This document shows, one piece after another, positions 7,521-15,178 of a stretch of DNA of 22,115 bases. The DNA is taken from assembly GCA_002449915.1 (NCBI GenBank), contig DJXY01000032.1:1-22115 (forward strand), in the 5' to 3' direction. Position numbers and translations under genes: made by a program. Under the pieces are notes generated by a model that did no database searches, was not told the DNA's origin, and saw nothing but the letters and a program-made list of their open reading frames with translations. Within the stretch, counting starts at the first letter, position 1. Every line of letters begins with the position of its first letter. Source of the DNA: Oribacterium sp. UBA6992 (GTDB lineage: Bacteria > Bacillota > Clostridia > Lachnospirales > Lachnospiraceae).

Positions 7521-9008
7521 CTATACCTCTTTCCTTCCGTAGAGTTCTGTAAAGTCTTTTATTTTCCGGGCAAGCTCCGGTGTAAACGCATCCTCTGAAG
7601 CCCGCCATGTCCAGTTATTTCCCGTAGTAGATGGTGTATTGATCCTTGCCTCATGTCCGAGTCCCAGGAAATCCTGCATTGGGATAATCACAAGATCCGA
7701 GACCGAGCCGTAAACCGCGCGGATAAATCCCCAGTGGGCGCCCTCAATCGGATCAAGATGCAAGTAACGCTCCGCCAGCTCCACATCCTTCCGGGGCGCT
7801 GTGGCGATCCAACCATTCACTGTTTCATTATCGTGAGTTCCGGTATAAGCCACGCTGTTGCGAGTGTACTGATACGGCAAATACCCTGTGCCTGTATCTC
7901 TCGTGTCAAATGCAAACTGCAGCACCTTCATCCCCGGAAATCCGCTGTCTTTTACCATCTGAATGACTTCCGGCGTGAGATACCCAAGATCTTCTGCTAT
8001 GAGATCCACCTTGCCAAGCGCATGACCGATGGCACGGAACAAATCCATACCCGGACCCTTTTTCCAGACTCCGTTCCGCGCTGTTTTGTCGCCATAGGGA
8101 ATGGCAAAATAGGATTCAAAGCCGCGGAAATGATCAATCCTCAGCTTATCCACCAGTCTAAACTGATACCTGATCCGGCGGATCCACCAGTCATAGCCCT
8201 GTGTTTTCATGTAATCCCAGTCGTAAAGAGGATTGCCCCAGAGCTGTCCATCTGCAGCAAAACCATCTGGCGGACATCCGGAGACCTCCGTAGGTCTACC
8301 GTCCCGATCCAGCTGGAACTGCTTTGCATCAGCCCATGCATCTGCGCTGTCCGGACTCACATAAATCGGGAGATCTCCTATGATTCTGACATGATGCTGA
8401 TGCGCATACTCCGTAAGATGCTCCCATTGTCTGAAAAACAGATACTGAATCACCTTCCAGAACGTAAGCTTCTCCGCGAGCCGGTCGGATGCCTCCCGCA
8501 GCGCTTCCGGTTGATGGCGTCTCAGCTCTTCCGGCCATTCCAGCCAGGATCTGCCGCCCTGTTCTTCCTTAATTGCCATAAATAAGGCATAGTCCGGAAG
8601 CCAGTCGGACTCCTCTCTAAGAAACGTCTCATAGTCTTCCGGCGGATTTTCCATAAAGCGCTGAACCGCAAGCTTAAGCACCTTAAAGCGATGCTCATAC
8701 ATCTGTCCGTAGTCGACTCTTTCAGGATCTGCTCCCCAGTCCTCGGATGTGTAATCCGATGTATCCAACAATCCTGCGTCTTTCAGATCATCCAGATCAA
8801 TCAGGTAAGGATTTCCCGCATAGGAGGAAAACGCCTGATAAGGACTATCTCCGTATCCTGTAGGTCCAAGTGGCAGGATCTGCCACCAGGTCTGCCCTGC
8901 TTCCTCCAGAAAATCTATAAATTTCCGGGCTGCTTCTCCCATCGTCCCTATACCATATTTGGATGGAAGAGATGTAATCGGCATCAATACGCCCGCACTT
9001 CTTGCCAT
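7521..9008 (-). CDS. malQ: 4-alpha-glucanotransferase (amylomaltase), GH77
   Basis: The 495-residue cytoplasmic enzyme transfers alpha-1,4-glucan segments between malto-oligosaccharides, releasing glucose. GH77 landmarks are [19 protein letters not shown] at the N-terminus, [14 protein letters not shown] (46-58), the nucleophile Asp292 in [10 protein letters not shown], acid/base Glu339 in [12 protein letters not shown] and Asp393 in TGTHDNETV. Length is normal for the family. The ATG at 9008 has GGAGG 6 nt upstream. It lies 23 bp after the LacI-type regulator and 2 bp before the ATPase, inside the sugar-uptake operon, which supports malto-oligosaccharides as the imported substrate. Confidence 0.96.
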   Translation of the reverse strand: MARSAGVLMPITSLPSKYGIGTMGEAARKFIDFLEEAGQTWWQILPLGPTGYGDSPYQAFSSYAGNPYLIDLDDLKDAGLLDTSDYTSEDWGADPERVDYGQMYEHRFKVLKLAVQRFMENPPEDYETFLREESDWLPDYALFMAIKEEQGGRSWLEWPEELRRHQPEALREASDRLAEKLTFWKVIQYLFFRQWEHLTEYAHQHHVRIIGDLPIYVSPDSADAWADAKQFQLDRDGRPTEVSGCPPDGFAADGQLWGNPLYDWDYMKTQGYDWWIRRIRYQFRLVDKLRIDHFRGFESYFAIPYGDKTARNGVWKKGPGMDLFRAIGHALGKVDLIAEDLGYLTPEVIQMVKDSGFPGMKVLQFAFDTRDTGTGYLPYQYTRNSVAYTGTHDNETVNGWIATAPRKDVELAERYLHLDPIEGAHWGFIRAVYGSVSDLVIIPMQDFLGLGHEARINTPSTTGNNWTWRASEDAFTPELARKIKDFTELYGRKEV

Positions 9009-9031
9009 AAACTGCCTCCCTTACTACTCTA

Positions 9032-10063
9032 TCATATTTCCGGACTTTCATCCATAATACTTACGCTCTCGCCCTCCACGAGCTCAAATGGCACATATTC
9101 ATGCCGTACCGGATGCCGGTAATTGAGACGGAACAGAAGGTCCTCCACTGCCCGCATGGCAAGCGCTTCCGTATCCTGCCGGATCGTAGCAAGCCTCGGG
9201 ATCATAAACCTTGACTCCTCTATCCCATCATATCCGATGATGGAAATATCCTCCGGGATACAAAGTCCCTGATCCCGGATCGCGCGCATCGCACCTATCG
9301 CAATGGTATCGCCGATTGCAAAAATCGCTGTAATATCCGGCGCTTTGTCGAGCAATTTCCGGGCTGCATCATATCCTCCCTGCATGGAAAACAAGGATGG
9401 TTCATACTGTTTCTTGAGGTCAAAGGGGATGCCACTCTCCTGAAATGCCTTCTCGCATCCCATCAGTCTGCGGTAACCGACCTGGCTTCCCGTCCTGCTC
9501 TGAGATCCTCCGATAATACCGATCTTACGATGTCCCATACGCACAAGATATCGAATGACCTCTCCTGCAGCACGTTCGTCATCTGTTGTAAATGAACTAA
9601 GTCCCGGAAGCTTAAGCTCTTCTGTGGTATTGGTCAGAAGTACGGAAGGCACATCAATGCCGGGGTACTCCGCCCGGAAATACTCAAGGTTTCCGCCCAG
9701 AAAAATAAACCCCTTGGGCTTCCGGACTCTCAGGATCTCAAGAGCAGCCTGCACCTCGTCCGCATTCTCATCCAAAAAGGTAACCTCTGCTTCCTCGCCG
9801 TTTTCTCTGAGATCTGCCTGCACCTGCTCCAGCAGCCCCTCAAAAAACATATTGTGGAAGCCTCGCACGATGATGGAGATTGAGGTATTCAGTACCTGCT
9901 TCAGTCCTCGTGCATTGGAGTTCGGATGGAAATTCTGCTCCCGGATCACCTGGTCTATTTTATCCCGCGCCTTCTGACTCACATCCGGATGATTGTTGAT
10001 CACTCGTGAAACCGTGCCGATACTGTAGCCGGAGAGCTCGGCGATATCCTTGATGGTAACCAT
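9032..10063 (-). CDS. LacI-family transcriptional regulator of the maltodextrin locus
   Basis: The 343-residue protein has a LacI helix-turn-helix at residues 3-25 (TIKDIAELSGYSIGTVSRVI), a hinge region near 48-56 and a periplasmic-binding-protein-like effector domain containing GHRKIGIIGG, FAIGDTIAIGAMRAI and DISIIGYDG. It is encoded between the permease and malQ genes, so it is likely a local, MalR-like regulator sensing a malto-oligosaccharide. The tandem LacI-type operators at 13734-13759, in front of the binding-protein gene, are its most obvious target, but CcpA could use the same sites. The start ATG at 10063 has AAGGAA about 9 nt upstream. Confidence 0.93.
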   Translation of the reverse strand: MVTIKDIAELSGYSIGTVSRVINNHPDVSQKARDKIDQVIREQNFHPNSNARGLKQVLNTSISIIVRGFHNMFFEGLLEQVQADLRENGEEAEVTFLDENADEVQAALEILRVRKPKGFIFLGGNLEYFRAEYPGIDVPSVLLTNTTEELKLPGLSSFTTDDERAAGEVIRYLVRMGHRKIGIIGGSQSRTGSQVGYRRLMGCEKAFQESGIPFDLKKQYEPSLFSMQGGYDAARKLLDKAPDITAIFAIGDTIAIGAMRAIRDQGLCIPEDISIIGYDGIEESRFMIPRLATIRQDTEALAMRAVEDLLFRLNYRHPVRHEYVPFELVEGESVSIMDESPEI

Positions 10064-10123
10064 TTATGTAAATTCCTTTCTTTCCATCAGCCTCGCTGCT
10101 GCTATCCGTCAAGTGATCCTGTT

Positions 10124-11029
10124 TTATCCCTTGACTGCACCTGCAGCCACACCTTTGATAATATACTTCTGTGCTGCAATATAGAATATAATAATCGGCA
10201 GGATTGCGAGCACGAGCACTGCCATCATTGCGCCCCAGTCAATCTGGCCATGCGACTGCTTAAGATATTGTACAGCAATCGGGATCGTGCGGTACTTGTT
10301 GACATTTAATACAAGCGATGGCAATAGATAATCGTTCCATACCCACATGGCGTCGAGGATTGCCACGGTGATCACTGTCGGCTTCATAATTGGAAATACC
10401 ACCAGGAAATATGCCTGTAGTGGATTGCATCCATCGATCATGGCTGCCTCCTCAATCTCAACCGGTATAGACTTAACAAAGCCGCAGAACATAAAGACCG
10501 CAAGCCCCGCGCCAAATCCCAGGTACACTACAAGGATGCCGACCGGATTGGAAAGATGCAGCATGTTTGCAAACTTTGACAAGGTAAACATCACCATCTG
10601 GAATGGAACAACCATGGAGAACAGGCAGAATACATAAATCAGCTTGGTCCACCAGGTCTGCACTCTGGTAATAAACCAGGCGCACATACTGCAGCAGATA
10701 ACGATCAGAAGTACCGATCCTACTGTGATAAACAAAGAGTATCCGAAGCTGTGCCAGAAATCCGTCTTTTTGATCGCATTGCTGTAGTTTAAGAATCCCA
10801 CAAAGGTCTTGCTGATCCCTGCCATCCACTTCTCAAATCCATCAAAAATGCTGGCTGTGGAAATGCCAAATGGATTTTTAAAAATATACGCCTTTCTCTT
10901 AAAGGAATTTAAAAGAACGATCAGTAGCGGCGAGATCCACGTAAGAGAGATAATCGCAAAAATGGCAGTCAGAAATCCGCTGTGTTTTAATGTTCTGCCA
11001 CTGCTAGGCTTTGCTTTTGTCTGTTTCAT
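10124..11029 (-). CDS. Sugar ABC transporter permease, MalG type
   Basis: The 301-residue integral membrane protein is the second permease of a CUT1 importer. It has about six hydrophobic segments and the EAA loop EEAAMIDGCNPLQAYFLVVF near residue 200, which docks to the ATPase, and ends with the IKGVAAGAVKG tail typical of MalG-type subunits. AGGAGGT lies 9 nt before the ATG at 11029. The start overlaps the stop of the upstream permease (TAATG), indicating translational coupling. The ATPase partner is probably the MsmX-type protein encoded three genes downstream. Confidence 0.94.
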   Translation of the reverse strand: MKQTKAKPSSGRTLKHSGFLTAIFAIISLTWISPLLIVLLNSFKRKAYIFKNPFGISTASIFDGFEKWMAGISKTFVGFLNYSNAIKKTDFWHSFGYSLFITVGSVLLIVICCSMCAWFITRVQTWWTKLIYVFCLFSMVVPFQMVMFTLSKFANMLHLSNPVGILVVYLGFGAGLAVFMFCGFVKSIPVEIEEAAMIDGCNPLQAYFLVVFPIMKPTVITVAILDAMWVWNDYLLPSLVLNVNKYRTIPIAVQYLKQSHGQIDWGAMMAVLVLAILPIIIFYIAAQKYIIKGVAAGAVKG

Positions 11030-11886
11030 TACTGCTGTACCTCCTTACTTCTTGTGAGACGGTTCTGAAGCAGTGCTAGTGCTGCGACAAGGATAAAGAA
11101 GATCACAGCTTTGGCCTGTCCTACACCCTGCCAGCCGGTAGTTCCATACATCGTATCGTAAATATTAAGTGCAAGCAGCTGTGACATCTTGCCGGGATTA
11201 CCACCGGTCAAAGCCAGGTTTTGATCAAACAGCTTAAATCCGTTGGTCAGCGCAAGGAAGGTGCAGACGGTAATGGATGGCATCATCATCGGGATGGTTA
11301 CCTTCCAGAGCTTCTGCCATGCCGTAGCTCCGTCAATCTCAGCTGCTTCCATCACATCCTCCGGGATCGCCTGGAGGCCTGCGATATAGATGATCATCAT
11401 ATATCCGATCTGCTGCCAGCTGACAACCAATACAAGGCCCCAGAATGCTGTCCACTGGGTGGAAACAATGGTCATGGAATATTTTGCAAGCGCACTGTTA
11501 AAAATCATGAGCCATACATAGGAAAGCACGATACCACCAATCAGATTCGGCAGAAAAAATGCCGTCCGGAACAGGTTGGTTCCACGGATTGCCTTGGTCA
11601 GTGCCAGTGCAATCGCAAATGCAACTACGTTAATAATTACAAGCGTTACAACTGCAAAAAGTGCCGTATACCAAAGTGAATGCAGGAAGGTTGTGTCCAA
11701 CTTGCCATTCACAAAGAAAATCCTCGTATAATTCTGAAGTCCTACCGGCTTCCAGTCCACCACAGTTGTGAACTTGCAGAAGGATAGAAAGATTCCATAG
11801 AAAAACGGAATCACAAAGCCGATCATAAAGGCTGCCATCGTGGGCGCCACAAAAATCGGCCAGTATTTCTTTATGGTTCTGCTCAT
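11029..11886 (-). CDS. Sugar ABC transporter permease, MalF type
   Basis: The 285-residue permease has about six membrane segments and the EAA loop MEAAEIDGATAWQKLWKVTI near residue 185. It pairs with the MalG-type permease whose start overlaps its stop codon. It lacks the large periplasmic P2 domain and extra N-terminal helices of enterobacterial MalF, as usual in Gram-positives. The ATG at 11886 is preceded by AAGGAGA. It follows the binding-protein gene after a 217-bp spacer that contains a strong hairpin. Confidence 0.93.
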   Translation of the reverse strand: MSRTIKKYWPIFVAPTMAAFMIGFVIPFFYGIFLSFCKFTTVVDWKPVGLQNYTRIFFVNGKLDTTFLHSLWYTALFAVVTLVIINVVAFAIALALTKAIRGTNLFRTAFFLPNLIGGIVLSYVWLMIFNSALAKYSMTIVSTQWTAFWGLVLVVSWQQIGYMMIIYIAGLQAIPEDVMEAAEIDGATAWQKLWKVTIPMMMPSITVCTFLALTNGFKLFDQNLALTGGNPGKMSQLLALNIYDTMYGTTGWQGVGQAKAVIFFILVAALALLQNRLTRSKEVQQ

Positions 11887-11996
11887 TTTTTCTCCTTATA
11901 GATAAAATGATCAACTCTGCTAAAAGACAAGTCTGCTTCCGGCAGACAAGATACTTCGGGATCTTGGTCAAGGTTTCTCAGGGTCTTATTAGCAGA

Positions 11997-12036
11997 AAGA
12001 GGGTGAGCGAATGAAGATCCATTCACTCACCCTCTT
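11997..12036 (-). terminator. Hairpin between the binding-protein gene and the permeases (attenuator or mRNA-end stabiliser)
   Basis: Arms 11997-12013 and 12020-12036 pair over 17 bp with one mismatch that becomes a G-U pair in the minus-strand RNA; the loop is 6 nt. The following sequence CTGCTAATAAG is not a strong T tract. The position just after the solute-binding-protein gene is classic for partial termination or 3'-end protection, giving much more binding protein than permease. A shorter 6-bp hairpin follows at 11931-11947. Confidence 0.65.
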
Positions 12037-12103
12037 ACATCGTTTATATGGTTATGCCATAACGTCAGATTTCAATCTCTAATAAAAGGTTTACGCTATC
12101 TGA

Positions 12104-13552
12104 TTATTTCTTAGCTGCTTCCTCGGCAAGCTTCCACTGTGAAGCCCAGCCGTCTACAAATGCAGTCTTAACAGCATCCCAGTTTCCGGAACCGTCTGTG
12201 TAAGCTGTAAGAGCAGAAACCACATCAGCTCTCCAGTCATCTACGTTAGGTGTTGCGTTAAAGGACCATGCTACAGAGGTCTTGCCATCCTTCATAAGCT
12301 TTGCACTGGTTGCAGCAAACTTGTTGGTCGGAGCATACTCACCCTCAAAGGTATCAAACGGTGCCGACAGAGCCATGCCATTGGTAATGGCGTCACGACC
12401 TTCATCACTTGTGATCACCCAGTCCAGGAATGCAAGTGTTGCGTCAATGTCCTCCTGCGGAGCCTTTGCATTCACAGCCCAGTGGTTCTCAGTACCGACA
12501 CACAGACCCTCGTTTGCATCATCTACACCAAAGTAGATCGGCATCATGTCGATGTCATCCTCAGTTACGGTATAACCGTTGTCGCCGCTGGTAAGTGCGG
12601 ACCACTCCCAGTCACCGTTCTGATAGAAGACAGCCTCGCCCATGCCAAATTCCTGCTCTGCATTGAGCGCACCGGAGTTCAGTGTCTTAGGATCTGCAGC
12701 AGAATCTCTTACGTACATATCCCAGACTCTCTTGTAGTTATCAAGGTATTTGCCCTTAATCGTAGCTTCGCCGGCAGTCACATCTACGCCGTCATCCTTG
12801 AACTCATAGTACAGAGGCATATTGGCAAGGTGTCCGGAGAATCTCCATGAGGATCCGTCATCCAGTCCTGCGGATGCGAATGCTTCTGTCACGTCAAACG
12901 CACCGTCCAGCGCTTTGTTAAGCTCGTCAAGTCTGCCATTGATATCATCGGCAACGGCCTCGAGCTTATCCAGGGAATTAATATCCTCTACGGATGCTGC
13001 CTTGGCATTTGGAAGACCACAGTATGCATCAAGGATGGTCTTGTTATAAATGATGCCGTAGGACTCATAGCAGTTGGCAACAGCTGCAACCTTGCCGTTA
13101 TACTCTACTGCAAGACTCTTGTCAGTGAGGTGCTTGTAAAGATCTGTATCCTTTAAATCATAGGTATAATCGTCCCAGGTCTGTGCAGCACTCGTATTAC
13201 CAATGTTAAAGATTGTCGGTGCATCTGTCTTGGCCATTTCAGACTGAAGTGTCGTGTTGTACTGACCATCTGCTGCAGTGAGGACATTAACCTCAACGCC
13301 GGTCTGCTTATTATATGTAGATGCCAGCTCCTGCCACTGCTCATCGGTTTCGGGCTTGAAGTTAAGGAGATAAACCTTACCGCTGCCAGATGCCTCTGTC
13401 TTGGCTGCAGCCGTTGTCTCTGCAGCAGCCTCTGTACTTGCCGCAGCACTGGATCCTGCTGCTGCCGTTGTAGCCGGTGCCGATGATGATGCACCACAGC
13501 CGGTCAGCATGATTGCTGCCATTCCAAGCGCCATTGCCTGTCTCTTTTTCAT
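12104..13552 (-). CDS. Extracellular sugar-binding lipoprotein (maltodextrin-type, family 1)
   Basis: The 482-residue lipoprotein captures sugar for the ABC importer on the cell surface. It has a signal peptide with lipobox MLTGC and lipidated Cys19, then an Ala/Ser/Thr/Glu-rich linker (about 20-56), then a family-1 solute-binding fold starting KVYLLNFKPETDEQWQELAS. Aromatic residues in the second half (WRFSGH, NGDWEW, ENHWAV) are the kind that stack on sugars. AGGAGG lies 7 nt before the ATG at 13552. It is the first gene of the operon, directly behind the operator-controlled promoter. Malto-oligosaccharide specificity is inferred from linkage to malQ, not from the sequence itself. Confidence 0.93.
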   Translation of the reverse strand: MKKRQAMALGMAAIMLTGCGASSSAPATTAAAGSSAAASTEAAAETTAAAKTEASGSGKVYLLNFKPETDEQWQELASTYNKQTGVEVNVLTAADGQYNTTLQSEMAKTDAPTIFNIGNTSAAQTWDDYTYDLKDTDLYKHLTDKSLAVEYNGKVAAVANCYESYGIIYNKTILDAYCGLPNAKAASVEDINSLDKLEAVADDINGRLDELNKALDGAFDVTEAFASAGLDDGSSWRFSGHLANMPLYYEFKDDGVDVTAGEATIKGKYLDNYKRVWDMYVRDSAADPKTLNSGALNAEQEFGMGEAVFYQNGDWEWSALTSGDNGYTVTEDDIDMMPIYFGVDDANEGLCVGTENHWAVNAKAPQEDIDATLAFLDWVITSDEGRDAITNGMALSAPFDTFEGEYAPTNKFAATSAKLMKDGKTSVAWSFNATPNVDDWRADVVSALTAYTDGSGNWDAVKTAFVDGWASQWKLAEEAAKK

Positions 13553-13733
13553 AACATTTCCTCCTTGATATGAAATTCATGCTTAAAAATATATGATGAA
13601 TTTAATTATGAACAAATATCAGCTATGAGTTATTTGTAACGCTGTTTGTTAAGTTGTTTTTAAAATTGCCGATTGGGAAACCCTTTATTAAATTGTTTGT
13701 AAAACCGCTGATCGAGTTATTTGTAAATTGTTT
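13553..13733 (-). promoter_or_regulatory. Long leader of the maltodextrin operon with repeated TTTGTAA units
   Basis: From the predicted start near 13758 to the ATG there are about 200 untranslated bases. On the plus strand the unit TTTGTAA occurs at 13633-13639, 13696-13702, 13720-13726 and 13732-13738, with a variant GTTTGTTAA near 13644. A 13-bp repeat GAGTTATTTGTAA is exact at 13627-13639 and 13714-13726, 87 bp apart, within a longer imperfect match. No known riboswitch is recognised. Confidence 0.5.
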
Positions 13734-13759
13734 TGTAAACGTTTCCGTTAACGTTTACA
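13734..13759 (-). promoter_or_regulatory. Two overlapping LacI/CcpA-type operators at the operon start site
   Basis: TGTAAACGTT (13734-13743) and AACGTTTACA (13750-13759) form a perfect 10-bp inverted repeat with a 6-bp spacer. Each half contains the AACGTT centre with CG typical of LacI-family operators, 12 bp apart. The segment from 13733 also fits the cre consensus WTGNAANCGNWNNCW except at the last base. It covers roughly +1 to +25 of the predicted transcript, a position suited to repression. Confidence 0.75.
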
Positions 13760-13765
13760 GTTGTT

Positions 13766-13794
13766 ATTTTATGGATATATCTCAAAAATGTCAA
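13766..13794 (-). promoter_or_regulatory. Near-consensus sigma-A promoter of the maltodextrin operon
   Basis: On the minus strand a perfect TTGACA (13789-13794) is followed after 17 bp by TAAAAT (13766-13771). The predicted start near 13758 lies at the edge of the double operator. A weaker pair further upstream (TGCAAC, 17 bp, TACTAT, near 13815-13845) could be a second promoter. Confidence 0.85.
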
Positions 13795-14102
13795 TCCACG
13801 AATTGGAAGTTTGTATAGTATGTATCATTTATATATGGTTGCATTGTGCAATTTTACAGTTTCCTTTGGTTATCTCTTTTTCACATGAATTTTTCATAAA
13901 GGGCATCCAAGGAAGGGCATCCGAAAGCTTTACCTTTAAGACCTTTCGGATGACTTTTCTATAAAAATTTCAGCAGTGATTCATCCGAAATGAGGAAATA
14001 AACAAGATCCGGATGAATGCAAGCTAAAAAAAGTAAAAAAAATCATCCGTTCCCAAGATATTTCATAGGGACGGATGATTGTATCTCACGGATGATTGTT
14101 TC
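13795..14102. repeat. Intergenic cluster of GGATG/CATCC repeats and hairpins
   Basis: About eight copies of the CATCC/GGATG unit lie within 200 bp. AAGGGCATCC is repeated at 13899 and 13913. CATCCGAAAG (13918-13927) pairs with CTTTCGGATG (13943-13952). ATTCATCCG (13979-13987) pairs with CGGATGAAT (14010-14018). AATCATCCGT (14041-14050) pairs with ACGGATGATT (14071-14080). CGGATGATTGT recurs at 14072 and 14090, just past the HD gene stop. The last hairpin is a terminator; the role of the others is unknown. No gene is evident in this stretch. Confidence 0.6.
14029..14080 (-). terminator. Rho-independent terminator of the HD-domain gene
   Basis: Arms 14041-14054 and 14068-14080 pair with one bulged base. 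On the minus strand the hairpin is followed by a long T-rich tract (the A runs at 14027-14042 on the plus strand). It begins 22 bp after the stop of the HD-domain gene. Confidence 0.82.
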
Positions 14103-14780
14103 TTACATCAGTGTCTGTTCATTTATAATCAAGTGGAAGTCCATCTTGAGGAAATTTGCGGCTTTCTTACAGAGAAGCATTCGCTCCATAAAGATCTCGA
14201 AATACTCTCCGATCTCTCCGTATCGCGTGTCAATTCCGAGCTTCAGCTTGATGGCGCTGTGCTCTTTGTTGATCTTTAGCTCCGAATCCGTCACAGAGTA
14301 ATTGACCCTGTCATGGATGTCAAACTTATGCTCATCTTTTTCCTGCACCCGGCTCCGGCGCACATCCGACTTATCTGCAAGAATCAATGCTGCTGAAATA
14401 TTGCTGACCGGGACGCCATTTCCCTCGTCATGATTTCCGATGGCACAGATGATCGGTGCAATATCCTCGGCAGTGATATGCAAACGGTTTAAGATGGTGA
14501 ATGCCATCAGCGCCCCGGTCTGCGAATGATCCACGCGATTCACGATATTCCCGATGTCATGCATCCATGCCGCCGTCAGCGCAAGATCAATTGTGTGATC
14601 ATCGTAGCCCAGCGTCTCCAGGATATATGCGGTCCGTTCCGTCACCATACCGACATGCGCAAAGCTATGCTCTGTAAAATGCAGTGCCTTCATAGACTTG
14701 TTCTGCTCGCCGATATAGGTTGTTACATCATGATCCGCCTTCACCATGGCAAAAAGCGGAAACCTTTTCTGATCGATCAT
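14103..14780 (-). CDS. HD-domain phosphohydrolase
   Basis: The 225-residue cytoplasmic protein carries an HD metal site: His42 in HSFAHV, His74-Asp75 in AAWMHDIGNIV, His117-Asp118 in GNHDEG and Asp136 in LILADKSDV. Such proteins hydrolyse phosphate esters, often nucleotides or signalling nucleotides; the substrate is not predictable here. The tail after residue 140 is charged and unrelated to anything I recognise. The ATG at 14780 is chosen because AAGGGAG lies immediately upstream. The longer frame from 14876 would begin almost at the predicted transcription start and lacks a site. The gene stands alone with its own promoter and terminator. Confidence 0.85.
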   Translation of the reverse strand: MIDQKRFPLFAMVKADHDVTTYIGEQNKSMKALHFTEHSFAHVGMVTERTAYILETLGYDDHTIDLALTAAWMHDIGNIVNRVDHSQTGALMAFTILNRLHITAEDIAPIICAIGNHDEGNGVPVSNISAALILADKSDVRRSRVQEKDEHKFDIHDRVNYSVTDSELKINKEHSAIKLKLGIDTRYGEIGEYFEIFMERMLLCKKAANFLKMDFHLIINEQTLM

Positions 14781-14883
14781 AAAACTCCCTTCCTCAAATC
14801 TTTGTATCTGAATTTTTAAACCTAATGCTTCCTCTCGTGTTCTTTTCCTACTTAATGTTGCTACAATAAAAAACATCTTCTAA

Positions 14884-14889
14884 ACTATA
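14884..14889 (-). promoter_or_regulatory. Candidate extended -10 promoter of the HD-domain gene
   Basis: On the minus strand TGCTATAGT gives an extended -10 with TATAGT at 14884-14889. The -35 region is poor. The predicted start near 14877 yields a leader of about 97 nt to the ATG at 14780 and argues against translation from 14876. Confidence 0.4.
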
Positions 14890-15178
14890 GCATATTCACC
14901 GTTAATATATCGTTAAATTGCTGTGAAATTCTGTAAGCACATGCACGCCCTGAAATACGCGCCCGTTTATGCTCTTATACGCCAAAAGGGGGCGTCCGTG
15001 CACAGACACCCCCTTTATCACATAAATTATATAAATGTATACTTCCGTCCCATATGCGTATGCATCATACGCCGCACAGCACATGATTTTCATATTTTAG
15101 AATCATGCAGCACAGGCACCTTTGACATGAAAGGAAACTGATACATTTCCAGGCTTTATATTACCCGCTAACAGCGCT
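14890..15178. other. Spacer between the GAPDH gene and the HD gene
   Basis: The stretch holds the candidate GAPDH terminator at 14985-15016. The remainder shows no convincing gene. Short frames at 14923-15141 (plus) and 14902-15093 (minus) cross the hairpin and have no ribosome binding sites or recognisable products. Confidence 0.5.
14981..15016 (-). terminator. Candidate terminator downstream of the GAPDH gene
   Basis: Arms 14985-14996 and 15005-15016 (AAAGGGGG paired with CCCCCTTT, extended by GTC/GAC) form a 12-bp stem with one G-U pair on the minus-strand RNA and an 8-nt loop. The T run after it is short (four T). It lies about 160 bp beyond the GAPDH stop, so assignment to that gene is tentative. 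Confidence 0.55.

Noticed and set aside
7653..8585. Plus-strand 310-codon frame opposite malQ
   Set aside because: It is a shadow of the GH77 gene, with Cys/His/Ile-rich composition and no domain.
13553..13738. Riboswitch or T-box in the operon leader
   Set aside because: No recognisable conserved core, no specifier/antiterminator layout and no terminator hairpin before the gene.
13761..13964. Plus-strand 67-codon frame upstream of the maltodextrin operon
   Set aside because: It overlaps the near-consensus minus-strand promoter and the CATCC hairpins, and its product is low-complexity.
13899..14100. CRISPR array
   Set aside because: The repeated units are only 5-11 bp, irregularly spaced and alternately inverted, unlike CRISPR direct repeats, and no cas genes are near.
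14781..14876. N-terminal extension of the HD-domain protein from an ATG at 14876
   Set aside because: That ATG lies at the predicted transcription start with no ribosome binding site, whereas the ATG at 14780 has AAGGGAG just upstream.
14902..15141. Short frames on both strands between the HD gene and GAPDH
   Set aside because: They cross a GC-rich hairpin, have no ribosome binding sites and give no family-like sequence.
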